Positions 27,191 to 36,922 are shown, counted from the stretch's first letter. The stretch: DNA of 64,000 bases from an uncultured Lachnospiraceae bacterium (GCA_910586555.1 CAJUJY010000003.1:1-64000); one strand, 5' to 3'. Notes: a model not told the origin generated them from the letters alone. A program made the numbers and translations.

Positions 27191-27886
27191 ATGAATGGAA
27201 ATATCCTGGTAGTAGATGATGAAAAGGAAATTGCTGACCTGGTAGAAGTTTATCTTATAAATGACGGGTATAAAGTATTTAAGTTTTATAATGGTGCGGA
27301 TGCTTTAAAGTGCATTAATGAAACAGATATAGACCTGGCAATATTAGATGTAATGCTTCCGGATATTGATGGTTTCCATATCTGCCAGAAAATAAGGGAA
27401 AAGTTTTTTTATCCTGTTATTATGCTTACAGCAAAGACTGAAGATGGTGATAAGATAATGGGGCTTACTATTGGTGCAGATGATTATATTACAAAACCTT
27501 TTAACCCGTTAGAAGTTGTAGCAAGGGTTAAAACACAATTAAGGCGCTATGTAAATTATAATAATTCTGTACAGAAACAAGAGGAAAACACTGTATATGA
27601 TATAAGAGGCCTGGTTATTAATAAAAATACCCATAAGTGCCTGCTTTATGGAAAAGAAGTTTTACTTACACCAATCGAGTTTTCAATATTATGGTATCTT
27701 TGTGAACATAAAGGCAATGTAATTTCATCTGAAGAACTTTTTGAAAATGTGTGGGGTGAAAAATATATTGACAATAACAATACGGTTATGGCGCATATTG
27801 GCAGGCTTAGGGAAAAGCTTAAAGAACCTGCTAAAAAACCAAAGTTTATAAAAACTGTCTGGGGGGTTGGTTATACTATTGAATAA
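27191..27886 (+). CDS. vanR: VanR-like OmpR-family response regulator
   Basis: This 231-residue regulator has a receiver domain (1-~118) with acidic pocket D9/D10, phospho-acceptor D53 in LAILDVMLPD and K102 in DDYITKPF. A winged-helix domain follows (TPIEFSILWYLCEHKGNVISSEELFENVW, then the NNTVMAHIGRLREKL region). It should bind DNA as a phosphorylated dimer. The next gene encodes its kinase, with an 8-bp overlap. The Van label rests on resemblance to VanR and on the resistance-type genes directly downstream. Confidence 0.85.
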   Translation: MNGNILVVDDEKEIADLVEVYLINDGYKVFKFYNGADALKCINETDIDLAILDVMLPDIDGFHICQKIREKFFYPVIMLTAKTEDGDKIMGLTIGADDYITKPFNPLEVVARVKTQLRRYVNYNNSVQKQEENTVYDIRGLVINKNTHKCLLYGKEVLLTPIEFSILWYLCEHKGNVISSEELFENVWGEKYIDNNNTVMAHIGRLREKLKEPAKKPKFIKTVWGVGYTIE

Positions 27887-28982
27887 TACAGCAAAGCCAA
27901 AAGTGAATTATAATAGCAGGATTATAAGAATTATTGTACTCAAATACTTTTTATCACTTATTGTTTTTTTTATTGGCTTCATTTTCTTTATAATGGTATC
28001 ATGGTCTTATTGCTCAAGAATTACATGGCACTGGAACAGCCCTGTCTATATTTTTTTAAATTTTGTAAAGGAATATATTCTTTTATTTGCAGGTGTCCCA
28101 CTTATAGCAGGAGGTATTATAATAACATACCACTTTATGGCAAAACCTTTATGGTATCTTGATGAAATTATTTCTGCTTCTGAAAAACTTGCAAATCCTT
28201 CAGAAGAACAGATTATACTTCCAGATGACATGAAAAATGTACAGGACAGAATGAACCTTGTACGTGAAACAGCCCTTAAAAATGCCTATCTTGCAAAGGA
28301 AGCTGAACAACGTAAGAATGATTTAATAATTTACCTAGCACACGATTTAAAAACACCGCTTACTTCTGTAATAGGCTATCTTACACTTCTCCTTGACGAA
28401 AGGCAGATATCTGAAGAATTACAGGAAAAATATTTATCAATTTCACTTAATAAAGCAGAAAGGCTTGAAGAACTGGTAAATGAATTTTTTGAAATTACAA
28501 GGTTTAACCTTTCAAATATTACACTCCAGTATACAAAAATTAATTTAACGCGTCTTTTTGAACAGCTTATATTTGAATTCAGGCCAATGTTACTTGAAAA
28601 AGGGCTTAAATGTGAGCTTGAGGCAGAAGCTGGTATTATGGTAAAGTGTGATTCAGGCAAAATACAGCGTGTATTTGACAATCTTTTAAGAAATGCTGTA
28701 TTTTACAGCTTTGAAAACAGTGTTATTAAGATAATTATTAAACAGGAGGATAAACAGATATTTATAAAATTTACCAACCATGGTGATACTATCCCACAAG
28801 AAAAACTTGGGCGCATTTTTGAACAGTTTTACAGGCTTGATACTTCCCGCAGTTCAAAAAACGGCGGTGCAGGGCTTGGACTTGCTATAGCAAAGGAAAT
28901 TGTAGAACTTCATAGTGGCACAATAACAGCAGAAAGTGCAGACGAATTAATAGAGTTTAATGTTACCATTCCTGTTTTGTAG
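27879..28982 (+). CDS. vanS: VanS-like sensor histidine kinase
   Basis: This inner-membrane kinase of about 367 residues starts at the TTG at 27879, which overlaps the regulator's stop codon. Two membrane helices (IVLKYFLSLIVFFIGFIFFIM and YILLFAGVPLIAGGIIITYHF) flank a very short extracellular loop of about 20 residues. A HAMP-like linker leads to the H-box LAHDLKTPLTSVIGY. N (NLLRNAVFYS), G1 and G2 (GGAGLGLAIAKEIV) boxes are intact. The short loop is typical of VanS proteins that sense glycopeptide or cell-wall stress. The upstream TTG at 27867 is also in frame. Confidence 0.85.
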   Translation: MNNTAKPKVNYNSRIIRIIVLKYFLSLIVFFIGFIFFIMVSWSYCSRITWHWNSPVYIFLNFVKEYILLFAGVPLIAGGIIITYHFMAKPLWYLDEIISASEKLANPSEEQIILPDDMKNVQDRMNLVRETALKNAYLAKEAEQRKNDLIIYLAHDLKTPLTSVIGYLTLLLDERQISEELQEKYLSISLNKAERLEELVNEFFEITRFNLSNITLQYTKINLTRLFEQLIFEFRPMLLEKGLKCELEAEAGIMVKCDSGKIQRVFDNLLRNAVFYSFENSVIKIIIKQEDKQIFIKFTNHGDTIPQEKLGRIFEQFYRLDTSRSSKNGGAGLGLAIAKEIVELHSGTITAESADELIEFNVTIPVL

Positions 28983-29044
28983 GAAAACTGTAAGAAATTC
29001 TTGAAAATAAAAAAAGAAAATTATATAAGAAAAAAGAAAACTTG

Positions 29045-29097
29045 CACCTTTGTTTCTGGTACAATCCATTATACCAGGACAAAGGTGTTTTTATTTT
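29045..29097 (+). terminator. Terminator between vanS and the ligase gene
   Basis: CACCTTTGT (29045-29053) pairs with ACAAAGGTG (29079-29087) around an inner GGTAC/ATACC stem, then TTTTTATTTT. It ends the vanRS transcript. A TTGAAA-N17-TATAAG promoter-like pair (29001-29029) lies just upstream, so the hairpin could instead be a leader attenuator of the ligase operon. Confidence 0.7.
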
Positions 29098-29157
29098 GTA
29101 AAAATACAATATTTTATATAACTAAAACGCAGAACCAGCGTAGAAAAGAGGTTTAAA

Positions 29158-30291
29158 ATGTACAAAAAGAAAATTGCAGTTATTTTCGGAGGAAATTCTA
29201 CAGAATATGAAGTATCCTTACAATCAGCATTTGCTGTACTTAGTAATATTAACAGTAATGATTTTGATATTATTCCTGTTGGAATTACAAGGGATGGGGA
29301 ATGGTACCATTATACAGGAAAATATAATAAAATCCCAGATAATACATGGACAGAAGATGGCAAGGAACTTATTCCTGTTGTAGTTTCACAAAACCGTTCT
29401 GTAAAGGGGCTTTTGGAACTGGTTAATGGCATGTATAAAACCATAAAAATTAATCTGGCATTTCCAGTATTGCATGGGAAGAATGGTGAAGATGGTACAC
29501 TGCAAGGGTTATTTGAACTTGCAGGAATACCTGTTGCTGGCTGTGGCACACTTTCTTCAGCACTTTGTATGGATAAAGACAGAGCACATAAAATTGCACA
29601 CCTTGCAGGAATATCTGTGCCTAAATCATTAAAATTTATAATTCCTGGAAATAAAGAAGAAAACAGGACAATAAAAAGCATGGACAAAACAAACAAAAAC
29701 TGCCAGAAGGACAGGAAAAAAACTTACAATGGGCTTACAAAAGAAATAAAACAAAAAATAAAAGAAGAAATTGGTTTTCCAGTTTTTATAAAACCAATAC
29801 ATTCTGGTTCATCTTTTGGAATAACAAAAGTAAACAGCAAAGATGAGCTTGATACTGCAATAGAACTTGCCCTTTTACATGATACAGAAATTATTGCAGA
29901 AGAAACTGTAAACGGGTTTGAAACAGGCTGTGCAATACTTGGCAATGATGAATTATTTGTAGGGCGTGTTGATGAAATTGAACTTTCAGGTAATTTCTTT
30001 GATTATAAAGAAAAATATACATTAGAAACTTCCAGGATTTATATGCCTGCACGTATAAGCACTGAAACCGAAGAACGCATTAAAAAGGCGGCTGTAACAA
30101 TATATAAAGCACTTGGATGTTCAGGATTTGCAAGGGTTGATATGTTTTTAACACCATCTGGTGAAATTATATTTAATGAAGTAAATACAATTCCAGGTTT
30201 TACTTCCCATAGCCGTTTTCCAAATATGATGAAAGGCGCCGGTTTGTCTTTTGCTGCAATGCTTGATAAACTGGTAAGGTTGTATATATGA
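29158..30291 (+). CDS. Van-type D-alanine--D-serine ligase (VanG/C/E-like)
   Basis: This ATP-grasp ligase (377 aa) joins D-Ala to a second D-amino acid for peptidoglycan precursors. Family motifs are present: IFGGNSTEYEVS at 9-20, HGKNGEDGTLQG at 106-117, IKPIHSGSSFGITKV at 211-225 and FNEVNTIPGFT at 339-349. The omega-loop region FFDYKEKYTLETS (280-292) is like that of D-Ala-D-Ser ligases rather than VanA-type D-Lac ligases. The VanXY and VanT genes that follow support D-serine as partner. A Lys/Asn-rich segment at about 163-197 is an extra insertion relative to the usual ~345-350 residues. Ordinary Ddl activity is the main alternative. Confidence 0.82.
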   Translation: MYKKKIAVIFGGNSTEYEVSLQSAFAVLSNINSNDFDIIPVGITRDGEWYHYTGKYNKIPDNTWTEDGKELIPVVVSQNRSVKGLLELVNGMYKTIKINLAFPVLHGKNGEDGTLQGLFELAGIPVAGCGTLSSALCMDKDRAHKIAHLAGISVPKSLKFIIPGNKEENRTIKSMDKTNKNCQKDRKKTYNGLTKEIKQKIKEEIGFPVFIKPIHSGSSFGITKVNSKDELDTAIELALLHDTEIIAEETVNGFETGCAILGNDELFVGRVDEIELSGNFFDYKEKYTLETSRIYMPARISTETEERIKKAAVTIYKALGCSGFARVDMFLTPSGEIIFNEVNTIPGFTSHSRFPNMMKGAGLSFAAMLDKLVRLYI

Positions 30292-30305
30292 TGCAGGAAA
30301 TAATA

Positions 30306-31058
30306 ATGGACAAAGAAAAAGTATACAAAGGTAATCTTTTACTTGTTAATCCGGATTATCCATTAAGAAATAATAAAAAAGAAAGATTAATGCCTGCTTT
30401 TATACAGTTTCCGGAAATTCTTTTAAAATATGATGCAGCAAATATTTTACAGCTTGTTTTAGAAAAAATTTCTTCTGGCAACATGATTGTACCTGTAAGT
30501 GGCTACCGTACAAAAAAAGAACAAGAAGATATTTATAAAAATTCATTAAGGGATAATGGGGAAGAATTTACTAAAAAATATGTTGCACTTCCATGCCATA
30601 GTGAACACCAGACAGGCCTTGCCATTGACCTTGGCCTTAGTAAGGAAAAAATAGATTTTATATGCCCTGATTTCCCATATACAGGCATTTGTAATAAATT
30701 CAGGAAGGCTGCACCAGCATATGGGTTTATTGAACGTTACCAGGAGGATAAAGAAGAGATTACAGGAATTTCACATGAACCGTGGCATTTCCGGTATGTA
30801 GGATATCCACATTCCCAGATTATTAAAGATATGGGATTTTCACTTGAAGAGTATATAGAATTTATTAAAGAATATACAAATAAAAACAGGCTATACTATA
30901 AAGACAAGTATGGGATTATTACTGAAATATACTATGTGCCAGCGGGTCCAGATAAAACTGTAATTGTACTGCCAGATAACCAGGCAAGCCAGGTTTCCGG
31001 CAATAATGCAGATGGTTTTATTGTAACGGTCTGGAGGAAAATTAATGAAAAAAAATAA
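30306..31058 (+). CDS. vanXY: VanXY-like D,D-peptidase (dipeptidase/carboxypeptidase)
   Basis: This peptidase of about 250 residues belongs to the VanY/VanXY zinc family. The metal and catalytic motifs are intact: SGYRTKKEQEDIY, then LPCHSEHQTGLAIDLGL (SxHxxGxAxD) and the closing EPWHFRYVGYPHS (ExxWH). There is no signal peptide, so it should be cytoplasmic and remove D-Ala-ending precursors, leaving those ending in D-Ser. I start at 30306, where CAGGAAA gives proper spacing; an ATG at 30288 overlaps the ligase stop. The gene ends inside the start of vanT. Confidence 0.83.
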   Translation: MDKEKVYKGNLLLVNPDYPLRNNKKERLMPAFIQFPEILLKYDAANILQLVLEKISSGNMIVPVSGYRTKKEQEDIYKNSLRDNGEEFTKKYVALPCHSEHQTGLAIDLGLSKEKIDFICPDFPYTGICNKFRKAAPAYGFIERYQEDKEEITGISHEPWHFRYVGYPHSQIIKDMGFSLEEYIEFIKEYTNKNRLYYKDKYGIITEIYYVPAGPDKTVIVLPDNQASQVSGNNADGFIVTVWRKINEKK

Positions 31059-33177
31059 GGATTATACAGGAATTGACTGTGCCAGGCTGGTTTTTGCACT
31101 ATTAATTATTACAATACATACCTCCCCGCTTGCTTCATTCTGGCAGACAGGTGACTTTGTGCTAACAAGGGTTATTGCACGCACTGGTGTGCCATTTTTC
31201 TTTATGGTATCTGGTTTTTTCCTAGTTTCAAGGTACACATGCGGCAACCAGGAACTTATAAACTTTGTTAAAAAAACATCTGTAATTTATGGTATAGCAA
31301 TGTTAATTTATATACCAGTTAATATATATAATGGTTATTTCCAGACAAGCCATGTTTTGCCAGAAATTATTAAAGATATTGTATTTAATGGGACTTTATA
31401 CCATTTATGGTATTTGCCTGCTTCAATTACAGGTGCAGTAATATCATGGTTTCTTGTAAAAAAACTGGATTTTACAAAAGCGCTTGTAATATCTTTTGCA
31501 CTTTATATAACAGGGCTGTTTGGTGACAGTTATTATGGCATAGCAGAAAATATCCCTGTATTAAAAGAATTTTATGGCCAGTTATTCCAGGTTGCAGATT
31601 ATACAAGGAATGGTATTTTCTTTACACCAGTATTTATGATTCTTGGAGGTTATATAAGGGAAGGGCACAATAAACTGCCATTAGGCATAAATATAGCAGG
31701 ATTTATTGCAAGCCTGGTTTTAATGCTTACAGAAGCATTAATTTTGCATAATTTTAAATTACAGCGCCATGACAGCATGTATATATTTTTACTGCCATGC
31801 ATGTATTTTTTATTCAGCATGGTTTTATATTACAGGGGAAAACGTCTTGCAAATATAAGGACATTATCACTTGTAATTTATATTATACATCCGTTAATAA
31901 TTATTATAATAAGGCTGTGTGCTAAGTTAATGCATATCCAGAAAATAATTACTGGCAACAGTATGGTATATTATCTTTTAACATGCTCTTTTTCTATAAT
32001 ATTTAGCATATCTGCTATTAATATATGGAATAAATATAAACCATTTAAACCAAAGTACAGAAAAGGAACAGACAGGGCTTATATTGAAATTAACCTGGAT
32101 AACCTTGGCCATAATGTAAAAGCTTTACAAAAAATAATGCCAGAAAAGTGTAAACTTATGGCTGTAGTTAAAGCAGAAGCATACGGACATGGAAGTTTTG
32201 GTATTTCTGTACACCTTAATAAAAATGGCATAAATACATTTGCAACAGCTACTATAGATGAAGGGATAAGGCTTAGAAAATATGGCATAAAAGGTGAAAT
32301 ACTTATTCTTGGCTATACAGATGTAAGGCGTATACATGAACTTAAAAAATATAAACTTGTACAAACTATAACAGACTGGGATTATGCAAAAGCTTTAAAT
32401 AAACAAGGAATCTGTATTAAAGCCCATATAAAAATTGATACAGGCATGCACAGGCTTGGAATAGATGTTTGTGATATAGAAGCAGTAAAAAGGGTTTTTA
32501 ATATGAAAAATATAGAAATCTGTGGAATATACACCCATTTATGCTGTGCAGACAGTTTAGAACCAGAAGATATTTTATATACAAGAAACCAGATCAGCAG
32601 TTTCTACAGGCTGGCAGATATATTAAAAAACAGTGGCATAAAAGTACCAGAGCTGCATATACAAAGCAGTTACGGGCTGTTAAATTATCCAGGCATTTAT
32701 GCAGATTATATAAGGGCTGGAATATCATTATATGGTGTCCTTAGTTCACCGGAAGACAGGACTGTAATTGATCCTGGGCTTAGGCCTGTACTTTCCCTTA
32801 AATCAAAAATTATCCTTATAAGGAATCTGGAAAAAGGTGAAAGTGCCGGGTATGGAAGGCAGTTTATAGCAGAGCGGCCAAGCCGTATTGCAATAGTACC
32901 GGCTGGCTACGCTGATGGCATACCAAGAAGCTTGTCATGTGGCAGGGGGAGTGTATTAATAAATGGGAAACTGGCACCCGTTGCAGGGCGTATCTGCATG
33001 GACCAGATGGCTGTTGATATAACAGATATAGAAGATGCCAGGATGGGGGATATTGTAACAATAATAGGGGCAGAAAATGACATGGCAGGGGCAGCAGAAA
33101 TTGCCGGGCTTACAGGAAGCATAAGCAATGAACTTCTATCAAGAATGGGGGCAAGGCTGCCAGTTGTTTTCTCATAA
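31045..33177 (+). CDS. vanT: VanT-like membrane-bound serine/alanine racemase
   Basis: This 710-residue fusion carries an acyltransferase-3-type membrane half (residues 1-~335, about ten helices, starting GIDCARLVFALLIITIHTSPL) and a PLP alanine-racemase half (about 345-710). The racemase shows the PLP lysine in VVKAEAYGHG, a catalytic Tyr in AGISLYGVL and RICMDQMAVD. This architecture is diagnostic of VanT, which takes up L-Ser and makes D-Ser. It overlaps vanXY by 14 bp, with GGAGG before its ATG, so expression is coupled. It is the last gene before a terminator. Confidence 0.92.
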   Translation: MKKNKDYTGIDCARLVFALLIITIHTSPLASFWQTGDFVLTRVIARTGVPFFFMVSGFFLVSRYTCGNQELINFVKKTSVIYGIAMLIYIPVNIYNGYFQTSHVLPEIIKDIVFNGTLYHLWYLPASITGAVISWFLVKKLDFTKALVISFALYITGLFGDSYYGIAENIPVLKEFYGQLFQVADYTRNGIFFTPVFMILGGYIREGHNKLPLGINIAGFIASLVLMLTEALILHNFKLQRHDSMYIFLLPCMYFLFSMVLYYRGKRLANIRTLSLVIYIIHPLIIIIIRLCAKLMHIQKIITGNSMVYYLLTCSFSIIFSISAINIWNKYKPFKPKYRKGTDRAYIEINLDNLGHNVKALQKIMPEKCKLMAVVKAEAYGHGSFGISVHLNKNGINTFATATIDEGIRLRKYGIKGEILILGYTDVRRIHELKKYKLVQTITDWDYAKALNKQGICIKAHIKIDTGMHRLGIDVCDIEAVKRVFNMKNIEICGIYTHLCCADSLEPEDILYTRNQISSFYRLADILKNSGIKVPELHIQSSYGLLNYPGIYADYIRAGISLYGVLSSPEDRTVIDPGLRPVLSLKSKIILIRNLEKGESAGYGRQFIAERPSRIAIVPAGYADGIPRSLSCGRGSVLINGKLAPVAGRICMDQMAVDITDIEDARMGDIVTIIGAENDMAGAAEIAGLTGSISNELLSRMGARLPVVFS

Positions 33178-33203
33178 TATATTTTATAGAAATATTTTTA
33201 AAA

Positions 33204-33248
33204 AGCCATACAAAACAGGAGTATTTAGTACTTTTGTTTTGTATGGCT
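33204..33248. terminator. Bidirectional terminator between vanT and the NRPS-like gene
   Basis: AGCCATACAAAAC (33204-33216) and GTTTTGTATGGCT (33236-33248) form a perfect 13-bp stem with T-rich flanks. The two genes converge here. Confidence 0.8.
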
Positions 33249-33268
33249 AATATTTAAGATATAATTTA

Positions 33269-36200
33269 TTATTTTATATTTTCTATGTCTTCTATATCTG
33301 TTTCTTTACTGTTTCCATTAATTCTGGCAACAAGTTTCATTTCATTAATTTTCCTGTCATAACGTAAATATACTTCAGCGGTTTCTATATTATCCTGCAA
33401 AAGAAGCTTTTGCTTTATTTCTTCCAGGTTAAAATACCTTCTGCCATGTATTCCATCTGTAAGCACAATACTTCCGCCATTTTCTACGAAATCAGCCTGG
33501 CCGTCCGGGAGTATTCTTGCAATTCTGCCTGTATTATAAAGAGTACCTTCACCATAAGGGTTCTGGAGTTCTTCAGTTATATCTGCTGGTTTTACATCCA
33601 TTACAAACAACGGCCCCCATGCACCATATGGTTTTTTATGGTATCCTTCGTCAAGTATATATACTTTAACTTTTTCTTTATCTGTTGCAACTAAATCCAT
33701 GCCAGCTTCTTTGTTTAATGTAGCAGTTTCTATATAAAAATGCTTTGGGTATACTTCTTCTGGCATATGTCTTTTAAGCCTTCTTACAGAACGTTCTTCA
33801 AGCATTGCTGCAACTACACATTCATAACATATAAGGAATATTTTAAGCTGTTCTTTATCAAACCTGTTTTCCCAGTAGCGCAGTTCCATAAAGTAACCCT
33901 TATTATCATTCATTATCTGCATATGGAACGGAAGGGAGTCAAGCTGCAAATGTATTCTTTCTGCTTTAGCACCACCTATTTCATTAATATTTATAATATC
34001 ACCCTGGAACTGTAAAAACATTTCACTTTCGCGTGGTGCAGAAATCTGGCATTTCATTGTTTCCATTATCTGTTTACCGGTTTTTTGCAGAAGCGGGATT
34101 ACCCTTTCATGCGGCACTTGTGTGTACCTGTAGTAATATGTAAGGAATAAAGGCCCTGCAATGCGTGTCCAGCGGCTGTCTGTCCTTCCACTGTGTATAC
34201 TATTAGCAAATACATCAGGTTCATCACTAAAAAGGCTTATACAATAATTAAATGCAGTAAGGAACAAAACATTTTCAGATACATTATTCTGTTTGCAGAA
34301 ATACAGTATTTTTTTGCGTGTAAGCCTTTCAAAACGCTGTCTTATAACAGCATTAGCGCCATTTGTATAGTCACAGGTTTCCTTTTTATTTAAAATGCTT
34401 CTCTTAAGTTTTATTCCATCAAGAAGCCTTTCTATATAATTAGTATCCCTGCCACGCACACCAAGCTTTTCCCTTTCCATTTCTTCAAGAATATATTCAT
34501 AAAATGTATAACTTTCTCTTTCTATTTTTTCACCATTATAAAGTTTATTCACATCTTCAAGCAGTATATTCATTGTTACGCCATCACCCATAATATGCGA
34601 AACGTCAAAGAACAAGTATTTGGCTTTTTCTGTCTGGAAAATATAAATATGGAATAAATTATCATCTGCATTATAAGCAAATGGAACTAATATTTCCTTT
34701 TTCTTTTCTTCCCATTCTGTTTCAGTAAGGTGTATTAAAGGTATATCAATTTTCCTTGCATCATTACGGAATACTTTGTAACTGTCTTTATCAAACTTTA
34801 TAATTGCTTTCAGGCCAGGGTGTGCATCTATTGTATCTTCTATGGCTTTTTTAAGCTTTTCAAGGTCTACACTGCCATCAAGCTGGAATGTAAATGGAAG
34901 GTTGCCTGTTGTATTGCCTTTTATTATATATGCAAAATATTTCTGCATATTTGTAAGAGGATAAACTTCCCTGGTACTCAAATCAATTTTATTTGCATTT
35001 CTTTTATTTTCAAAATATTGTTCAAGTTTTAGTATTGTATTATTCTCCATAAGATCCGTAAGGTTAATATTTTCACCAAGCTTTTTATGGAGCTCCTCTA
35101 TAAAAAGAATACTTCCAAGTGAGTCAAGCCCGTTATTATAAAGATTTGAATTAGTGCCAAATAATTTATTGCCCATAATTTCTGAAAGCAAGTCATAAAG
35201 TTCCTGCTGGAAGCGGTTTTCAGGTTTTTTAATATTCCCTGATGCCTGTACTTCTGTTTTTTTAGCTTCAAAATATTTATCACGTATAATCTTTTTAGAA
35301 GATGTTTTTTCAAAAGGATGTTTTCTTACATGGCACCCTGAAATTTTGGCATATGATGGAAGTTCATTATTATGTAATGCAATTATTTTCTGCACCTCTG
35401 TTACGGTATCATCAATTCCGTTTGCCTGTGCATATTCATAATTAGGATAAACCTCTGCTGCTATTGTATTGCCAGAGCCATATACAAGTATATCAGATAT
35501 TAACAAATCATTGTCAAACATATTTTCTATTCCTTCTGGTGATACATTTTCGCCATTGCTTAATATAATAAGGTTCTTTTTACGGCCTGTAAGGAAAAGG
35601 AAATTTTCATCATCTACATAGCCAAGATCCCCTGTACAAAGCCAGCCATCTTTTGTAATTGCCTCTGCTGTTTTATCAGGTTCTTTATAATAACCCATCA
35701 TTACAGAAGGGCTTTTAACTTGTATTTCCCCATCAACAATACGTACCTGGCAGCCATCAACAATCTTTCCTACAGAAGCACGCTTATCAGGTCTGTTATA
35801 ATCAGGTGATGAAATCTTAGGGGAACATTCAGACATGCCATAGCCCTGTCCTGTTTCTATGCCAAGCCTTGCAAAATTTTTGGCAAGATCTGGTGCAAGG
35901 TAACCTCCTCCACTTACTATCCTGTGCAGCCGTTTACCAAGCACAAGTTCTTTTGCTTTTTTTTCTGTTATGTTTTTATTCTGCTTTAAAGTTATTGCAA
36001 TCTTATTATAAAGCATTTTTGCCATCATTGGTACAAGGCGTATTCCCGATGGTTCAAATAATTTTATATAATGGAACATTTTAGAAATATCAGGGCAGAG
36101 GCAGAGTGTACTTCCATACCGCATAACAATCATTATATCACCATTAATACAAAATATATGGTGGATTGGCAGCACATTCATATATAATTCATCTGTCTGG

Positions 36201-36817
36201 CTCTTTTTCTCTGTTGTACAAAATGTGTTATCAACCAGGTTCTGGTTAGAAAGCATAACACCCTTGCCCCTGCCTGTAGTTCCTGAGGTAAATATAATTA
36301 TGCCACAGTCCCCAGGTTTTACATCAGATACATAAGAAACCTGGCTGTATTGTTTTAAAATTAATGGAACAGAAGCTTCTTGTTTGACTTTTTGCAGACA
36401 AATAAATTCCTTAATCCCTGGACATTTTTCTTTAATAAAACCTGCCTGTGAACGGAACTCCCAGTCAAAGAAAAGTATATCTGTATCTGAACGGTTAAGG
36501 TTGTCCACAAATGTTTCTTTATTTAACTGCGTGTCAAGTGGTATTGAAACAGCCCCGGAGCTAGTAACACCAAGCAAGGCAGCAAGATATTCATAGCTGC
36601 ACTTCCCAAGTAATGCGGCATGAATCTTATGTCCATTTTTATGGCTCTGTTCCTCTGCCCATGCTGCTATAGCAATACTGTCTGCTGCAATGTCAGCATA
36701 AGTTTTCTCGTATATAATATAGTTCTTTTCATAACGCATAAAAATTTTGCTGCCATATTCCTTACCTGCGTTCTGTACTAAATCATATACTGTTTTAGTG
36801 TTTGATAATGAAATCAT
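33269..36817 (-). CDS. Orphan NRPS-like enzyme: adenylation, carrier, condensation, partial adenylation
   Basis: This 1182-residue protein is a one-module nonribosomal-peptide-synthetase-like enzyme. Residues 1-~515 are an adenylation domain with FTSGTTGRGKG (176-186), GYGMSE, TGDLGY (395-400) and GRKKN; the style is closer to acyl-CoA ligases. A carrier domain follows with phosphopantetheine serine S566 in GLDSLGS. A condensation domain lies at about 615-1040, with its HxxxDG site at H741-G746 (HIMGDG). The last ~110 residues resemble only the C-terminal subdomain motifs of an adenylation domain (YNTGRIARILPDGQADF). No thioesterase or PPTase is adjacent. It probably makes a small acyl-amide or ester; substrate unknown. 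Confidence 0.85.
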   Translation of the reverse strand: MISLSNTKTVYDLVQNAGKEYGSKIFMRYEKNYIIYEKTYADIAADSIAIAAWAEEQSHKNGHKIHAALLGKCSYEYLAALLGVTSSGAVSIPLDTQLNKETFVDNLNRSDTDILFFDWEFRSQAGFIKEKCPGIKEFICLQKVKQEASVPLILKQYSQVSYVSDVKPGDCGIIIFTSGTTGRGKGVMLSNQNLVDNTFCTTEKKSQTDELYMNVLPIHHIFCINGDIMIVMRYGSTLCLCPDISKMFHYIKLFEPSGIRLVPMMAKMLYNKIAITLKQNKNITEKKAKELVLGKRLHRIVSGGGYLAPDLAKNFARLGIETGQGYGMSECSPKISSPDYNRPDKRASVGKIVDGCQVRIVDGEIQVKSPSVMMGYYKEPDKTAEAITKDGWLCTGDLGYVDDENFLFLTGRKKNLIILSNGENVSPEGIENMFDNDLLISDILVYGSGNTIAAEVYPNYEYAQANGIDDTVTEVQKIIALHNNELPSYAKISGCHVRKHPFEKTSSKKIIRDKYFEAKKTEVQASGNIKKPENRFQQELYDLLSEIMGNKLFGTNSNLYNNGLDSLGSILFIEELHKKLGENINLTDLMENNTILKLEQYFENKRNANKIDLSTREVYPLTNMQKYFAYIIKGNTTGNLPFTFQLDGSVDLEKLKKAIEDTIDAHPGLKAIIKFDKDSYKVFRNDARKIDIPLIHLTETEWEEKKKEILVPFAYNADDNLFHIYIFQTEKAKYLFFDVSHIMGDGVTMNILLEDVNKLYNGEKIERESYTFYEYILEEMEREKLGVRGRDTNYIERLLDGIKLKRSILNKKETCDYTNGANAVIRQRFERLTRKKILYFCKQNNVSENVLFLTAFNYCISLFSDEPDVFANSIHSGRTDSRWTRIAGPLFLTYYYRYTQVPHERVIPLLQKTGKQIMETMKCQISAPRESEMFLQFQGDIININEIGGAKAERIHLQLDSLPFHMQIMNDNKGYFMELRYWENRFDKEQLKIFLICYECVVAAMLEERSVRRLKRHMPEEVYPKHFYIETATLNKEAGMDLVATDKEKVKVYILDEGYHKKPYGAWGPLFVMDVKPADITEELQNPYGEGTLYNTGRIARILPDGQADFVENGGSIVLTDGIHGRRYFNLEEIKQKLLLQDNIETAEVYLRYDRKINEMKLVARINGNSKETDIEDIENIK

Positions 36818-36848
36818 AGTAAACCCCTTTCTACCTAAATATTATAAA

Positions 36849-36869
36849 ATACTTCGTAATGCGAAATAT
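36849..36869 (-). promoter_or_regulatory. Operator-like inverted repeat in the NRPS leader
   Basis: ATACTTCG and CGAAATAT form arms ATAnTTCG/CGAAnTAT around 5 bases. It lies about 25-45 bases downstream of the predicted start site, where a repressor could act. No binding protein is assigned. Confidence 0.45.
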
Positions 36870-36893
36870 ATCCCTAAAAAAATATATAATAAT

Positions 36894-36922
36894 AGTATAG
36901 CAGATATGCAGGTATTCCGCAA
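36894..36922 (-). promoter_or_regulatory. Promoter of the NRPS-like gene, at the left edge of element B
   Basis: Minus strand TTGCGG (36917-36922), 17-bp gap, TATACT (36894-36899) with a TGC extension of the -10. The -35 edge is 18 bp from the first base of element B. Confidence 0.65.
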
